The position numbers were made by a program, and so were the translations under genes. A stretch of 64,000 nucleotides of DNA from Bdellovibrio sp. ZAP7 (lineage in GTDB: Bacteria > Bdellovibrionota_B > Oligoflexia > Oligoflexales > RGVZ01): NCBI GenBank assembly GCA_945900755.1, contig CAMDKS010000016.1:1-64000 (forward strand). The letters run 5' to 3'. This document shows, piece after piece, positions 25,791 through 35,420 of the stretch (positions are counted from its first letter, which is position 1; every line of letters starts with the position of its first letter). The notes under the pieces are model-generated. The model worked only from the letters and a program-made list of their open reading frames with translations. It made no database searches and was not told the origin of the DNA.

Positions 25791-28700
25791 ATGCACTTAA
25801 AGCGACTAACTATCCATGGATTTAAATCCTTCGCCGATAAAGTTGTCCTGACCTTTGATAAAGGTATTACGGGAATCGTCGGACCGAACGGATCAGGAAA
25901 AAGTAACGTCATTGACTCCGTGCGTTGGGTCATGGGCGAGCAAAACGCAAAAAATCTACGCGGCGAAAAAGCCATCGATATTATTTTTGCAGGTTCAGAT
26001 AAACGAAAAGCCTTAGCACTTGCAGAAGTTGCCTTGACCTTTGACAATACTGAAAGTACGGGCATATGCCCCCCGGAATATCGGCATGACACTGAGATAA
26101 CATTGGGGCGACGCTTGTATGCTGACGGCGAGCGCGAATATTTTATTAATCGCAAGGCTTGCCGCCTCAAAGACATCGTCCAATTCTTTGCCTTAACGGG
26201 ACTCGGTGGACGAAGTTATTCCATGATTCAACAAGGTCAAGTCGACCGAATTTTGAATGCCAAACCTGAAGATGTCAGAGAAATCCTTGAAGAGGCCGCC
26301 GGCACTCTCATATACAAACACCGTAAAATGGAGGCTCAAAAGAAGCTCGAAGAAACAAGCCTCAACCTATCGCGCGTTGATGACATCCTTAAAGAAGTCG
26401 AAAAACAGCAGTCAAGTCTTGAGGGACAAGTTGAAAAAGCAAAGCTCTGGAAAGAACTTGCCGACGAGCTTCGTGAGCTTGAATTAAAGCTTTTCGCCCA
26501 TAATTATCATTTCTTTAAAGATAAACTCACGGCCATCGATGAACAAATGCTGGCCGAGCAAAACAAAGAAATCCATACGATCGCCAATCTCGCAACTTGG
26601 GAAGCCCGCGACGAAGAGCTCCAACAGATTCTAGCTGAGGCCGATCCCGAACTTGCCGTACTCGGCGAGCACCTCACCGTGATCCGAGAAAGCATCGCTC
26701 GCACGGAGTCACTGATCGTCAATAGCCTGGCACGAGTGACCAACAACGAAAGTCGCCTGGGCGATATTGGTCGAGAACTATCGGAAGAAAATCAGCATCT
26801 CAAATCCTTAGAAGAACAAGTCGAACGTTGTATCCGTGAATTGTCGACCTCCGAACAACAGGCCGCCAGTTTGCGTGAAATGATTGAAGACTTTCAAAAT
26901 GAAGTGGACGCCGTCGATGAATCCGCGAACGTTTTCCGGTCTCGCGTTGCTGAATTCGACGACGAAATAAAACATGTCGATAGACTCATGGAAAATAATC
27001 GCCTACGACACGAATCCATTAGCCGCGAAATAGAAAAGATTTGTTCCAGCCGCAACTCGCAATCACAACGCATCGACTTGCTAGAGTCTGAAGCTCTTCT
27101 CGCTTTAGCCGCCGTCGGCAAGTGGAACGAAAAGGCTTCCGGCCAGCAAGAAGGCCTCGACAAAGAAATTCGCGACAAGCACGACCGTGAGGGAATCCTT
27201 GCGCAAAGTTATGCTCAAATGAAAGACGCACAGATCGTTCGAGACAACGGCAAAGAGCAATACCACGCCACCAAAGCCCGCCTTTCCTCCCTCGAAGAGT
27301 TGGTGGCTGGAGCCACAGATGTGGCGAGCAGTTGGGCTACGCTTTTAGAAAAAGAAGGGGATTTATCCGACGTCTCGCTTGGCCTAATCGCACATCACAT
27401 ATCTTTTCGTGAAACGGCTCAAGACCTACCCAAGAAAGTCCTCACGGCCTTTGAAAATTGGAGCGAGCGATTGGTCATGACCAATCCAGACCGAGTCTCA
27501 GATCTGATCCGTATTTGCCAACGTCATAATGTTGGGGGAATGCCTGTTCTCCTTTTAAATAAAAATACTGAGCTTGACTCGGCTCGTATTAAATCTTGGG
27601 CTGACAAATATGATGCTGAACCCATGGCACCATTTCTCAATACGACGAAAGCCGCACCGGAAATTAAGGAACTCGCCGGCCGCGTTTACTTAATGCAAGT
27701 TCTCCAAATCGATCGCAACACCCTAGACAATATCCCCGAAGGCTTGATCGTCTTCACACCGCAAGGCTTGCTCATCCACAGTATGAATGGCAGTACAGGT
27801 ACTTTTTTCATCGCAGGCGTTGCCGCTGCAGGCATCCTGTCGAGAAAAGCCGAACAAGAAACACTTTTCAAGCAATTAAAGGAACTCGAACGTACTTTAG
27901 CAAAGAGTCAGGCTTCCATTGACGAACTTGAAATGCGAATTGGTGAAAACCGCCAGATCGTCGGCGAAATTGACACCAAATTGCAGGGCCAAAATAAAGA
28001 GGTTCTCGGCGTGATGGCCGAACTCCAGTCGGCACGTCAAACGGCGGAAAACAAGCAAGAATTGACCCAACAAGCAAGAAATCAAGTGGCCGCGTTGACA
28101 GATCAAGAGCGCCAGCACTTAGAAGAGCTTGAAGGCTTGTTTGAATCAAGGCAGTCACTAGAAAAAGAGCGAACTGTCGCCCACGAAGAGTCCCGCCAAC
28201 TAAGAGAAGAGTTTGCGGCTATCGATGAACGTCGCGAAGAAATAAATCGACAAAACCAGCAACGGCAACTCGACTTGGCTCGCGCGGAAACGCGCGCCGT
28301 TCAATTTCGCGACAACCAAAAGCATTCTCATGCACAGCTCGAATTGGCACAAAATAAACTCTCCCGACGTTACGAAGAGCAGTCGAGACTCAATCTTGAA
28401 ATCGAGGACTCTCGCATCGCACATAAGAGTGCTGAGGGTGACATCGAAGGTCTATTGGTCAAACGAGATGAACTTCAAGAAACAATTAATGAACGACGCG
28501 ACGCAAATGCCGCTGTTCATGAAGAGTTGAAAGTCGTTGATGCCAGACTTCGCGAGTGCCGCGAGGGGCAAACACGTCTGCAAAAAGTGCTAAATGATAA
28601 AAACATTGAGGCCGAGCGTGTGCGCCTTGGAATCGAGTCCTATATGGCTCAGGCCTTAGAGAAGTATCAACTTGATCTTGCAGGCTTGCCCTTTGTCAAA

Positions 28701-29441
28701 GATGACGACTTCAACCTTGAGAAGGCTGCGCGGGTATGTTCTCAGCTGCGCACTAAAATTGACAATGTTGGGCCAGTCAATTTGATGGCGATGAAAGAAT
28801 ATCAGGATCTTACAGAACGCCACCAGTTCATCATCACTCAACGCGATGAAATTAACGCCTCGATTGATGTGTTGAACACTGCAATCGCAGAAATTGACCT
28901 GACGAGCAAAGATAAATTTAGTGTTATTTTTGAGGTCATCAATAAGAACTTCGCCGAGCTTTTCACGGTCCTCTTTCCTGGCGGAGAAGCGTCCCTAGAA
29001 CTAACCAATAAAGAAGACCCCCTTGCCGGAGGCGTAGAGCTCATGGTGCGCTTGCCGGGTAAAACTCGCAAGAGCATGTCCTTGTGCTCTGGTGGGGAAA
29101 AAGCTCTGACCGCGATATCCCTGATTTTTGCGTTACTAAAAACCAAACCCACTCCTTTTTGTTTCTTGGACGAAGTGGACGCACCACTCGATGAGGCAAA
29201 CGTCGGTCGTTTTAACCGCGTGCTAGAAGCCCTCTCCGCTCAGTTTCAGTTTGTAGTTATTACCCACAATCGTCGTACGATGGAGGTCTTGGATTCGCTC
29301 TACGGCGTTACGATGCAAGAGGGTGGTGTTTCTACGGTGGTCGGTGTGGATATGAAAAAAGATCTGCCCGTACATCTTAAGAAGGCATTTAAGGATATGA
29401 ACCCGAAAAGTCAAGCCCTTGAGAGTCCTCAAGCTCATTAA
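25791..29441 (+). CDS. smc: Chromosome segregation ATPase SMC
   Basis: 1216 aa, normal SMC size. The N-terminal head has Walker A GPNGSGKSN (about 31-39) and Q-loop MGEQNAKNLRG. Two long Glu/Gln/Arg-rich coiled coils flank a hinge at about 510-680. The C-terminal head has signature LCSGGEKALTAISLIFALL and Walker B PFCFLDEVDAPLDEAN. It compacts and organises replicated chromosomes, normally with ScpA and ScpB, whose genes are not in this window. Confidence 0.97.
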   Translation: MHLKRLTIHGFKSFADKVVLTFDKGITGIVGPNGSGKSNVIDSVRWVMGEQNAKNLRGEKAIDIIFAGSDKRKALALAEVALTFDNTESTGICPPEYRHDTEITLGRRLYADGEREYFINRKACRLKDIVQFFALTGLGGRSYSMIQQGQVDRILNAKPEDVREILEEAAGTLIYKHRKMEAQKKLEETSLNLSRVDDILKEVEKQQSSLEGQVEKAKLWKELADELRELELKLFAHNYHFFKDKLTAIDEQMLAEQNKEIHTIANLATWEARDEELQQILAEADPELAVLGEHLTVIRESIARTESLIVNSLARVTNNESRLGDIGRELSEENQHLKSLEEQVERCIRELSTSEQQAASLREMIEDFQNEVDAVDESANVFRSRVAEFDDEIKHVDRLMENNRLRHESISREIEKICSSRNSQSQRIDLLESEALLALAAVGKWNEKASGQQEGLDKEIRDKHDREGILAQSYAQMKDAQIVRDNGKEQYHATKARLSSLEELVAGATDVASSWATLLEKEGDLSDVSLGLIAHHISFRETAQDLPKKVLTAFENWSERLVMTNPDRVSDLIRICQRHNVGGMPVLLLNKNTELDSARIKSWADKYDAEPMAPFLNTTKAAPEIKELAGRVYLMQVLQIDRNTLDNIPEGLIVFTPQGLLIHSMNGSTGTFFIAGVAAAGILSRKAEQETLFKQLKELERTLAKSQASIDELEMRIGENRQIVGEIDTKLQGQNKEVLGVMAELQSARQTAENKQELTQQARNQVAALTDQERQHLEELEGLFESRQSLEKERTVAHEESRQLREEFAAIDERREEINRQNQQRQLDLARAETRAVQFRDNQKHSHAQLELAQNKLSRRYEEQSRLNLEIEDSRIAHKSAEGDIEGLLVKRDELQETINERRDANAAVHEELKVVDARLRECREGQTRLQKVLNDKNIEAERVRLGIESYMAQALEKYQLDLAGLPFVKDDDFNLEKAARVCSQLRTKIDNVGPVNLMAMKEYQDLTERHQFIITQRDEINASIDVLNTAIAEIDLTSKDKFSVIFEVINKNFAELFTVLFPGGEASLELTNKEDPLAGGVELMVRLPGKTRKSMSLCSGGEKALTAISLIFALLKTKPTPFCFLDEVDAPLDEANVGRFNRVLEALSAQFQFVVITHNRRTMEVLDSLYGVTMQEGGVSTVVGVDMKKDLPVHLKKAFKDMNPKSQALESPQAH

Positions 29442-29599
29442 AGCTGGCAAACCTAGGCAAATGCGATTTCTTGGTCTCGGACACCGCCACTTTAAGCATT
29501 CCTCGTGTATAATTAATATTAGAAGAACTGCCATGTTTGTGACTGGTCCTTAGACCTTTTACCCAAAAACAGCATGGCCATTATTTGGAATATATAATT

Positions 29600-30406
29600 A
29601 TGGCCACAAGTAAAAGTAAGTGGATATCTAGTCACCTCGTGACTTCAATCATCGCGTCCATCGTCACCCTTGGGGTGACCTTAGGATGTGGCATGGTCAA
29701 AGACGACAAAAAAAAGCCAGGAACGGATACGCCTGCACCTCTTTCCCTCACGCCATTTGAGCAGTTGACCGGCGAATGGGTCGGCATCTATCGCACGCTT
29801 GAAAGTGGGAAGGCCAGCGGCGAAGCTCTTAGTGCAAGTCTATCATTTTCGGAGAATGGCGATTTCGCACTTTCCCTCGATTCAAATTCTACGGCACGAG
29901 TCGAAGGGCAATGGAATGAATTTCAAGGAAAAACGCTCATCCTTAGAATCACGGGATCCTCAATTCCGCGCATCGGGTCTAGTAACCAAGTCGCTGAGCC
30001 AAAGTACGAGCTCCTTGGATCTAGCTTACTAATTTCGACAGACTCCTACGAATTAAAGCTCGGCAAAAAAGCTGCACCCGCAACCGCCCAAGGCCCTGGC
30101 GGGTGGCACACTACGTTTGTCGGATCTTGGGTGTGTGTAGGCGAGGGTCAGATCAAAACCACTCTTCTGATAACAGATTCTGCTGATTTTAAGTTGAGTT
30201 CCGTGAGGAAAAATGAACGTGCATTTATTGCCGTAGGAAAACTCAGCCCCAGTGACTCTAGCTCTTTGAATCTAGTGCCCTCGGCATCCTCAGATCCACT
30301 TCCTGAGGGAGCTTATTTTGAACTTCGACTAAACGGCGCCTCCGCGGAGCTGTTCCTTGATCGAAAAGACTCGTCGCAGGCCAAGCTTGGTCATTGTCAG
30401 AAATAA
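29600..30406 (+). CDS. Predicted lipoprotein of unknown function
   Basis: 268 aa from the ATG at 29600; the track adds five residues from a TTG. Signal sequence with VTLGC lipobox (Cys about residue 30), then a Lys/Asp/Pro spacer. The body has two related lipocalin-like halves: LTGEWVGIYRTLE...FSENGDFALSLDS and FVGSWVCVGEGQIKTTLLI...SADFKLSSV, suggesting an internal duplication of a small beta-barrel. Function unknown. Convergent with the Omp85-like gene. Confidence 0.65.
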   Translation: MATSKSKWISSHLVTSIIASIVTLGVTLGCGMVKDDKKKPGTDTPAPLSLTPFEQLTGEWVGIYRTLESGKASGEALSASLSFSENGDFALSLDSNSTARVEGQWNEFQGKTLILRITGSSIPRIGSSNQVAEPKYELLGSSLLISTDSYELKLGKKAAPATAQGPGGWHTTFVGSWVCVGEGQIKTTLLITDSADFKLSSVRKNERAFIAVGKLSPSDSSSLNLVPSASSDPLPEGAYFELRLNGASAELFLDRKDSSQAKLGHCQK

Positions 30407-30417
30407 TGGTCGAACGA

Positions 30418-31767
30418 TCAAAAAACTAATTTCTGGGGCTGAAAAAATTGATTGATTCCAATGTTCAGGCCACTTGATTTTGTGCGTCCCACAGACCAAC
30501 CGTAATCGATACGCAGCACCAAGCGCAGCACCTGCGGAATGGCAATCCTAAGGCCACCGCCAAAGGAACTCTCCCTATTTTGACTTGGGGCATTTCCCTC
30601 CATCCACGCAGAGCCAGTATCTAAGAAAATGGCTGGTTGAAGATGGGCGTATTTAAATTTAGCCGCAATGATTCGCGCCTCAAAATTTCCAATCACCGCA
30701 TTATTTCCATAGTGCACGCCATCAGGAAGTCCGCGCACAGAATCAAAGCCTCCCAGATAGAAGACCGTGCCTAATGAATTCTGATTTGACTTGGCCGTGT
30801 AGATGCGGGACGCAAGATTTATGCTCTCGGGCAGCAACGCAAAAGCAAACAACTCGCCCTCCGTTGAAAATCCTAGCCGGTCTGCCGCCTTGGATCGTCC
30901 TGTCGTCCATGTGAATTTCAGGCCGTCTAGATTTAGTCCATCCACAGAAAGTCCGTCGTGGGCAAGCATAGGTCCTAGCACTCCGCCCGAACCCCCTTTT
31001 GCATCCATATAAAGATCACTGGGTGCCAGCTTCTGTGTCCCTTGATAACTTGGATCCGCCTCAAATAAGGTGGGCCGTTCTCTAGAGACTTGAGCTTGAA
31101 AGCCTGCCTGCCAACCCTCTGCCAGAGGTCGGAGCCACTGCATTTTGGCTCTCCAAGCCTCACTTTTTGCGTTTCCATATAAACGACTCTCCACGTCATA
31201 AAAAGCGCGGCTTCGACGGTCAAGCCAGAGCTCTGCACCCCAGCGTCCCTTGTTATTCCACGCGCGCGGAGACTTGAAAAATAAAAAAGCCCCCGGCGCC
31301 ATCTTTCCATACCTTCGGACCTCGCCACCCACAGCCATAAGTCGGCCGAAGGTATTCATACTATAACCCCCCAAGACTACCAGCGGGGTCCCGCCCCCGT
31401 ATTCTCCTCGGACGACAGGAATGGTTGTGATTTTTTCCGTCACCTCAAGGTGCACCGTACAACTGGAATCTGGATTTATTTTTTGATCAATTTTTACGGC
31501 CGTAAAAATATCTGTCGTCATAAGTTTTTGACGGATGAATTCCAAATCCTTTTCGGAAGGGGACGTGAACGCATCCAACTCTAGATATTCACGGGCCCAA
31601 CTCTCGTTTGTACGACCAAAACCCGACAACTCGAAAGTAATGCCATCACAGGCTTCGACTTGAGGCACCCGCAGGCCTGCGAACGTAATACTTATAAAAA
31701 GTAGCCTAACAAGGCAGTTCACAATCGGGGCAAACGAGGACGATATAATTTCCGCAACGTTTTTCAT
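30418..31767 (-). CDS. Omp85-family outer-membrane protein (single POTRA plus barrel)
   Basis: 449 aa. N-terminal hydrophobic signal (about 15-38), then one POTRA-like unit (about 44-112; DLEFIRQKLMTTDIFTAVKID). The C-terminal surface-antigen barrel carries the Omp85 motif GGFDSVRGLPDGVHYGNN (the VRG(Y/F) loop), then VIGNFEARI and a final RIDYGWSVGR...GINQFFQ. Shorter and with fewer POTRAs than BamA or TamA, so a specialised Omp85 relative. Its start is 2 bp after the hldD stop, making an hldD-omp85 operon. Confidence 0.82.
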   Translation of the reverse strand: MKNVAEIISSSFAPIVNCLVRLLFISITFAGLRVPQVEACDGITFELSGFGRTNESWAREYLELDAFTSPSEKDLEFIRQKLMTTDIFTAVKIDQKINPDSSCTVHLEVTEKITTIPVVRGEYGGGTPLVVLGGYSMNTFGRLMAVGGEVRRYGKMAPGAFLFFKSPRAWNNKGRWGAELWLDRRSRAFYDVESRLYGNAKSEAWRAKMQWLRPLAEGWQAGFQAQVSRERPTLFEADPSYQGTQKLAPSDLYMDAKGGSGGVLGPMLAHDGLSVDGLNLDGLKFTWTTGRSKAADRLGFSTEGELFAFALLPESINLASRIYTAKSNQNSLGTVFYLGGFDSVRGLPDGVHYGNNAVIGNFEARIIAAKFKYAHLQPAIFLDTGSAWMEGNAPSQNRESSFGGGLRIAIPQVLRLVLRIDYGWSVGRTKSSGLNIGINQFFQPQKLVF

Positions 31768-31768
31768 G

Positions 31769-32755
31769 TTAAAGATACATGTCTTCTTTAGCTAGATAAT
31801 TTCCGACGTAATCAAAAATGCCATCTTCCAACGACGTCATCTTAGCTTTATATCCAGTACGATTTCGAAGTTCATCCAAATTGGCTTCCGTAAAATACTG
31901 ATATTGCCCCTTCAAGTGTTCAGGCATCTCAATCCATTCAAAGCGTTCTTTCTTCTTTCCGAGGGATTTGAATACGGCACGTCCCAAATCGGCGAACGTG
32001 CGCGCCTTTCCTGTTCCCAGATTGTAAATTCCACTAACGGCGAGTGTGCGCGCATGAAATAAATGATACAAAACGTCCACAATATCCTTCACGTAAATAA
32101 AGTCTCGTTTTTGATCCCCATGCCCGTATTCTGAACGGTAACTTTTAAACAATTCTAGGACACCTCTGTCCTTCACCTGAGGAAAGGCGTGATAGATCAC
32201 ACTTGCCTGACCACCCTTGTGGTACTCCTGAGGTCCATAAACATTGAAAAATTTTAATCCTGTCCAAAATGGTGGAGTCACCTTTTGGCGAGATACCCAC
32301 ACGTCAAAAAGCTGCTTACTGTAGCCATACTGATTGATGGGGCGAAGTTTAGAGCGCTTTTTGGGGTCATCGTTAAAACCGTGTTCACCTGACCCATACG
32401 TTGCGGCCGAAGACGCATAAATAAACGGGATTTTGTGTTTGATGCAAAAATCCCACAGTTGCATGGAATAATGAAGATTATTTTCAACAAGATAATCCAT
32501 ATTCGCTTCAGACGTCGAAGAACTCGCACCCATGTGAAAAATGGCTTCTATTTTTTTGACGTTGGGACACTTTTCCAGCCACTGAAAAAAGTCGTCTTTG
32601 TGAACGATGTCTGTGATTTGGCGTTTAACAAGATTTTTCCATTTTGACGCGGTACCCATTCGGTCAACCACGACAATATCGGTGATGCCCTTTTCATTCA
32701 GCTTCCAAACAAGCGCAGAACCTATAAATCCAGCGCCACCAGTGACAATAATCAT
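31769..32755 (-). CDS. hldD: ADP-L-glycero-D-manno-heptose 6-epimerase
   Basis: 328 aa extended SDR. Rossmann motif [13 protein letters not shown] at the N-terminus, then the HldD-type IFHMGASSSTSEANMDYLVENN, the active-site region YASSAATYGSGE and catalytic YGYSK. The KFFNVYGPQEYHKGGQASV block is typical of HldD. It converts ADP-D-glycero- to ADP-L-glycero-manno-heptose for the lipopolysaccharide inner core, supporting a Gram-negative envelope. Divergent from tatB and followed directly by the Omp85-like gene. Confidence 0.93.
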   Translation of the reverse strand: MIIVTGGAGFIGSALVWKLNEKGITDIVVVDRMGTASKWKNLVKRQITDIVHKDDFFQWLEKCPNVKKIEAIFHMGASSSTSEANMDYLVENNLHYSMQLWDFCIKHKIPFIYASSAATYGSGEHGFNDDPKKRSKLRPINQYGYSKQLFDVWVSRQKVTPPFWTGLKFFNVYGPQEYHKGGQASVIYHAFPQVKDRGVLELFKSYRSEYGHGDQKRDFIYVKDIVDVLYHLFHARTLAVSGIYNLGTGKARTFADLGRAVFKSLGKKKERFEWIEMPEHLKGQYQYFTEANLDELRNRTGYKAKMTSLEDGIFDYVGNYLAKEDMYL

Positions 32756-32840
32756 TTACGTAACACTCCAATTGAGGATAGACTTACATCGTGCCATACT
32801 TTTTCGGTCAATAGAAACAATACTAGCGAGACTTTATTCA

Positions 32841-33383
32841 ATGGGCATCGGATTTCTTGAAATCGTCGTTATCGGGGTATTCGCCTTAATTTTGTTCGGC
32901 CCAAGTAAACTTCCCGAAATGATGCGGCAAGCAGCTAAATATTACGTTCAATTCCGCCGCTCGTCTAATGAGTTTAAAAGTTCCTTTGACCACATGCTTC
33001 GCGATGCCGAAAATTCACTTCGAACTCAAGAAATGGAGCGCCTAAAGGCGCTTTTGAACTCGGAAGTGTCTAAAGTTAACTCATTAATCGACCCAATAAC
33101 TAATTTAGGATCACCCAATAACCAGGGGCTTAATTCCGTGGAAGAATCCCGCAGACTAATTTCTGAGCAGGGGCTGGCGGGCCCTCACAGCGTCGACGAA
33201 AAGCCTCAAAGCGAGATTTTGATTGAACCGTCCCTTCGCTCACCTCAGCCCTTTGACTGGGGTGCCGCTGCAGTGGACCCTCCCAAAGAGGCCTCGATGG
33301 CTTCTGCGGATTCGTCTGCGGAATCGTCAATCCCAGCCACCAAAGAAAAAACTGAAAATCCGCCGCCAAAAGTGGAGATCTAA
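32841..33383 (+). CDS. tatB: Sec-independent protein translocase TatB
   Basis: 180 aa from the ATG at 32841; the track start at 32607 runs back through the antisense of hldD. MGIGFLEIVVIGVFALILFGPSKLPE is the Tat A/B membrane helix with the FGP hinge, followed by an amphipathic helix (EMMRQAAKYYVQFRRSSNEFKSS) and a long acidic, Pro/Ser-rich tail. Length and tail fit TatB better than TatA. Part of the twin-arginine export system; no tatA or tatC beside it. Followed after 9 bp by lysA. Confidence 0.85.
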   Translation: MGIGFLEIVVIGVFALILFGPSKLPEMMRQAAKYYVQFRRSSNEFKSSFDHMLRDAENSLRTQEMERLKALLNSEVSKVNSLIDPITNLGSPNNQGLNSVEESRRLISEQGLAGPHSVDEKPQSEILIEPSLRSPQPFDWGAAAVDPPKEASMASADSSAESSIPATKEKTENPPPKVEI

Positions 33384-33392
33384 GCCCCCATC

Positions 33393-34694
33393 ATGGTCCC
33401 TATTAATACTTTTCCAGGAAGCCATTTCACTCGAGATCAGCACGGTCTAAGTTTATCTGGCGTGAGCTTACTCCAGCTTTCAAAAAAACATGGCACTCCA
33501 CTTTACGTCTACGATTTTGATCGCATCAGACAACGAGCCAGCGAACTCTCGCAAGCTCTAAAAACAGTCTCACCAACCTCGCGCGCCTTTTATGCTGTTA
33601 AGGCTCTAAGTCACCTCGCCGCTCTGAAGCTCATTTCTTCCGAAGGCTTAGGCATGGATGTCGTCAGCGGAGGAGAAATCGAACGCTCACTTGCGGCTGG
33701 CGTCAAAGCAAAGGACATCGTGTTTTCTGGTGTGGCCAAGTCAAGGGCAGAAATCGAGCTTGGTATCAGCGCGGGTATCGGCTGTTTTAATATTGAATCT
33801 CCTCACGAAATTGAGCTGCTCTTAGAAAGTCTTCAAAGTCAGGGCAACAAAAATATTGGCGCAGAAAAAATTAACGTGGCTCTTCGTATCAACCCAGACG
33901 TAGACGGGCACACGCACGCTAAAATTAACACTGGCCTTGCTGACACGAAATTTGGACTGAGTCCAGTCCTAGCCATGACTCTCGCTAAAAAAATACAGGC
34001 CTCACCCCAACTTGTTTTGGCCGGAGTAAGCTGCCATATTGGAAGTCAAATTCTTGATCTCGCCACTATAAAACAAGCCGCAAAACAAGTAAGACAATTT
34101 GCAAGCGCACTTCTTCAATTAGGCGCACCGTTACGTCATATCGATATGGGAGGAGGCCTAGGAGTGGCCTATCGCCCTTCCGAGTTGCCGCTCGTTCCCA
34201 GCTTCCTCGACTGGGTTAATGCTGCAAAATTATCACTCCCGAATGCCGATATCGATCTGCATCTTGAACCGGGCAGATCCATCGTCGCCGATAGTGGTGT
34301 GTTGTTAACGCGGGTTATTGACGTAAAATCTGGAGAAAAAAAAGCCTTCGCACTTGTAGATGCCGGCATGACTGAGCTTCTGCGCCCTGCGCTTTATGAT
34401 GCCTACCATCACATTGAAAGTGTGGAGCCCCTTACCAATAGCCAGACGAAGGCCTATGACGTGGTCGGACCCGTTTGTGAGACCTCTTGTTGGTTGGGAG
34501 AAAACGTCGCCTTACCTAATATTATTTCTGGAAATATTTTGGCGATTATGACCGTGGGCGCATATGGGATGAGCATGGCATCAAATTACAATACTCGGGT
34601 GCGGCCAGCTGAAATCGCTATCGAAAATAAAATACCACGCATGATTCGCAAACAAGAAGTGCTCAGCTCCCTGTGGGAATCTGAGCACTTCTAA
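33393..34694 (+). CDS. lysA: Diaminopimelate decarboxylase
   Basis: 433 aa. Fold-type III PLP enzyme: pyridoxal lysine in FYAVKALSH, then LGMDVVSGGE, SCHIGSQILD, DMGGGLGVAYR, EPGRSIVADSG and the active-site Cys-Glu in VGPVCETSCWLGEN. Converts meso-diaminopimelate to lysine, the last step of lysine biosynthesis. The motif after Cys-Glu is TSC where SGD is more usual; the Cys and Glu themselves are kept. Closely follows tatB. Confidence 0.93.
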   Translation: MVPINTFPGSHFTRDQHGLSLSGVSLLQLSKKHGTPLYVYDFDRIRQRASELSQALKTVSPTSRAFYAVKALSHLAALKLISSEGLGMDVVSGGEIERSLAAGVKAKDIVFSGVAKSRAEIELGISAGIGCFNIESPHEIELLLESLQSQGNKNIGAEKINVALRINPDVDGHTHAKINTGLADTKFGLSPVLAMTLAKKIQASPQLVLAGVSCHIGSQILDLATIKQAAKQVRQFASALLQLGAPLRHIDMGGGLGVAYRPSELPLVPSFLDWVNAAKLSLPNADIDLHLEPGRSIVADSGVLLTRVIDVKSGEKKAFALVDAGMTELLRPALYDAYHHIESVEPLTNSQTKAYDVVGPVCETSCWLGENVALPNIISGNILAIMTVGAYGMSMASNYNTRVRPAEIAIENKIPRMIRKQEVLSSLWESEHF

Positions 34695-34745
34695 TTCATC
34701 CAAAAAATTCCGTCTCGGCACAATGCGAAATTAATTCTTGCAGGC

Positions 34746-35204
34746 TTATTTGCCCCAAGCACGAATTTTTGCAACGAGGCCTTTAACGTCTTCATCACTA
34801 ACCACAGCGCCCCATGGCGGCATGGTGCCAGATAGCCCAACGGATGGTCCACCTTCTTTAATAACTTTTGCAATGTGGGCATCATCCACTTTTGCTTGCC
34901 AAGTTTTATCATGAAAATTACGAGGCTTTGGATTCATCGATCCAGCCGCGGCTCCATCAGCAGCACCATCAGCTCCGTGGCATGCAGAACATAGGGAAGC
35001 ATATTTCGCACTCGCAGGATCAAGGTCAGCACTAGCGCTTGCCGCCTTGGGCGGAACCTCTCCCTTGTCAGTTAGCGCGACATGCTTTTCACTCGTAATC
35101 TGCCGCTCAGATGTAAACTGCTTCCAATATGGAAGTGGATTATATTGATCCATACATCCAGTCATGAACCACGATCCTGCCAACACAAAAATAAGTGTCT
35201 TCAT
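34746..35204 (-). CDS. Cytochrome c lipoprotein
   Basis: 152 aa. Short signal sequence with WFMTGC lipobox (Cys17). The mono-haem class I domain (about 65-150) has the haem-binding CSACHG, with the distal Met in SGTMPPWG. Probably a membrane-anchored periplasmic electron carrier of the c5/cbb3-CcoP type. The spacer between lipid anchor and haem domain is rich in Ala, Lys and Asp. Transcribed alone; the partner oxidase is not in the window. Confidence 0.88.
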   Translation of the reverse strand: MKTLIFVLAGSWFMTGCMDQYNPLPYWKQFTSERQITSEKHVALTDKGEVPPKAASASADLDPASAKYASLCSACHGADGAADGAAAGSMNPKPRNFHDKTWQAKVDDAHIAKVIKEGGPSVGLSGTMPPWGAVVSDEDVKGLVAKIRAWGK

Positions 35205-35420
35205 AATATATTTTCCCCAATTAAGTCAGACCATTATTGTATCAAAACAAAGTCACGATGTTAAACATGTAATTTCCGATATAGTATAATTGCAATCAAT
35301 CCTCACCTGAAAGGCCTTTTTTCTGACGTTTGCCGCATTATGAGGCCAATGGTTCGTAGGCTCATGCTTAATTTTTTAGCCTCCCCTATTGTGAGAGACT
35401 TCTTTGGGGGCCGTTTGACA

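Noticed and set aside
32607-32840. 78-residue N-terminal extension of the tatB ORF
   Set aside because: It lies antisense to hldD; the TatB membrane helix begins exactly at the ATG at 32841.
34490-34505. LysA motif VCETSCWL instead of CESGD as a sign of lost activity
   Set aside because: The catalytic Cys-Glu and all other PLP motifs are intact, so there is no basis to call it inactive.
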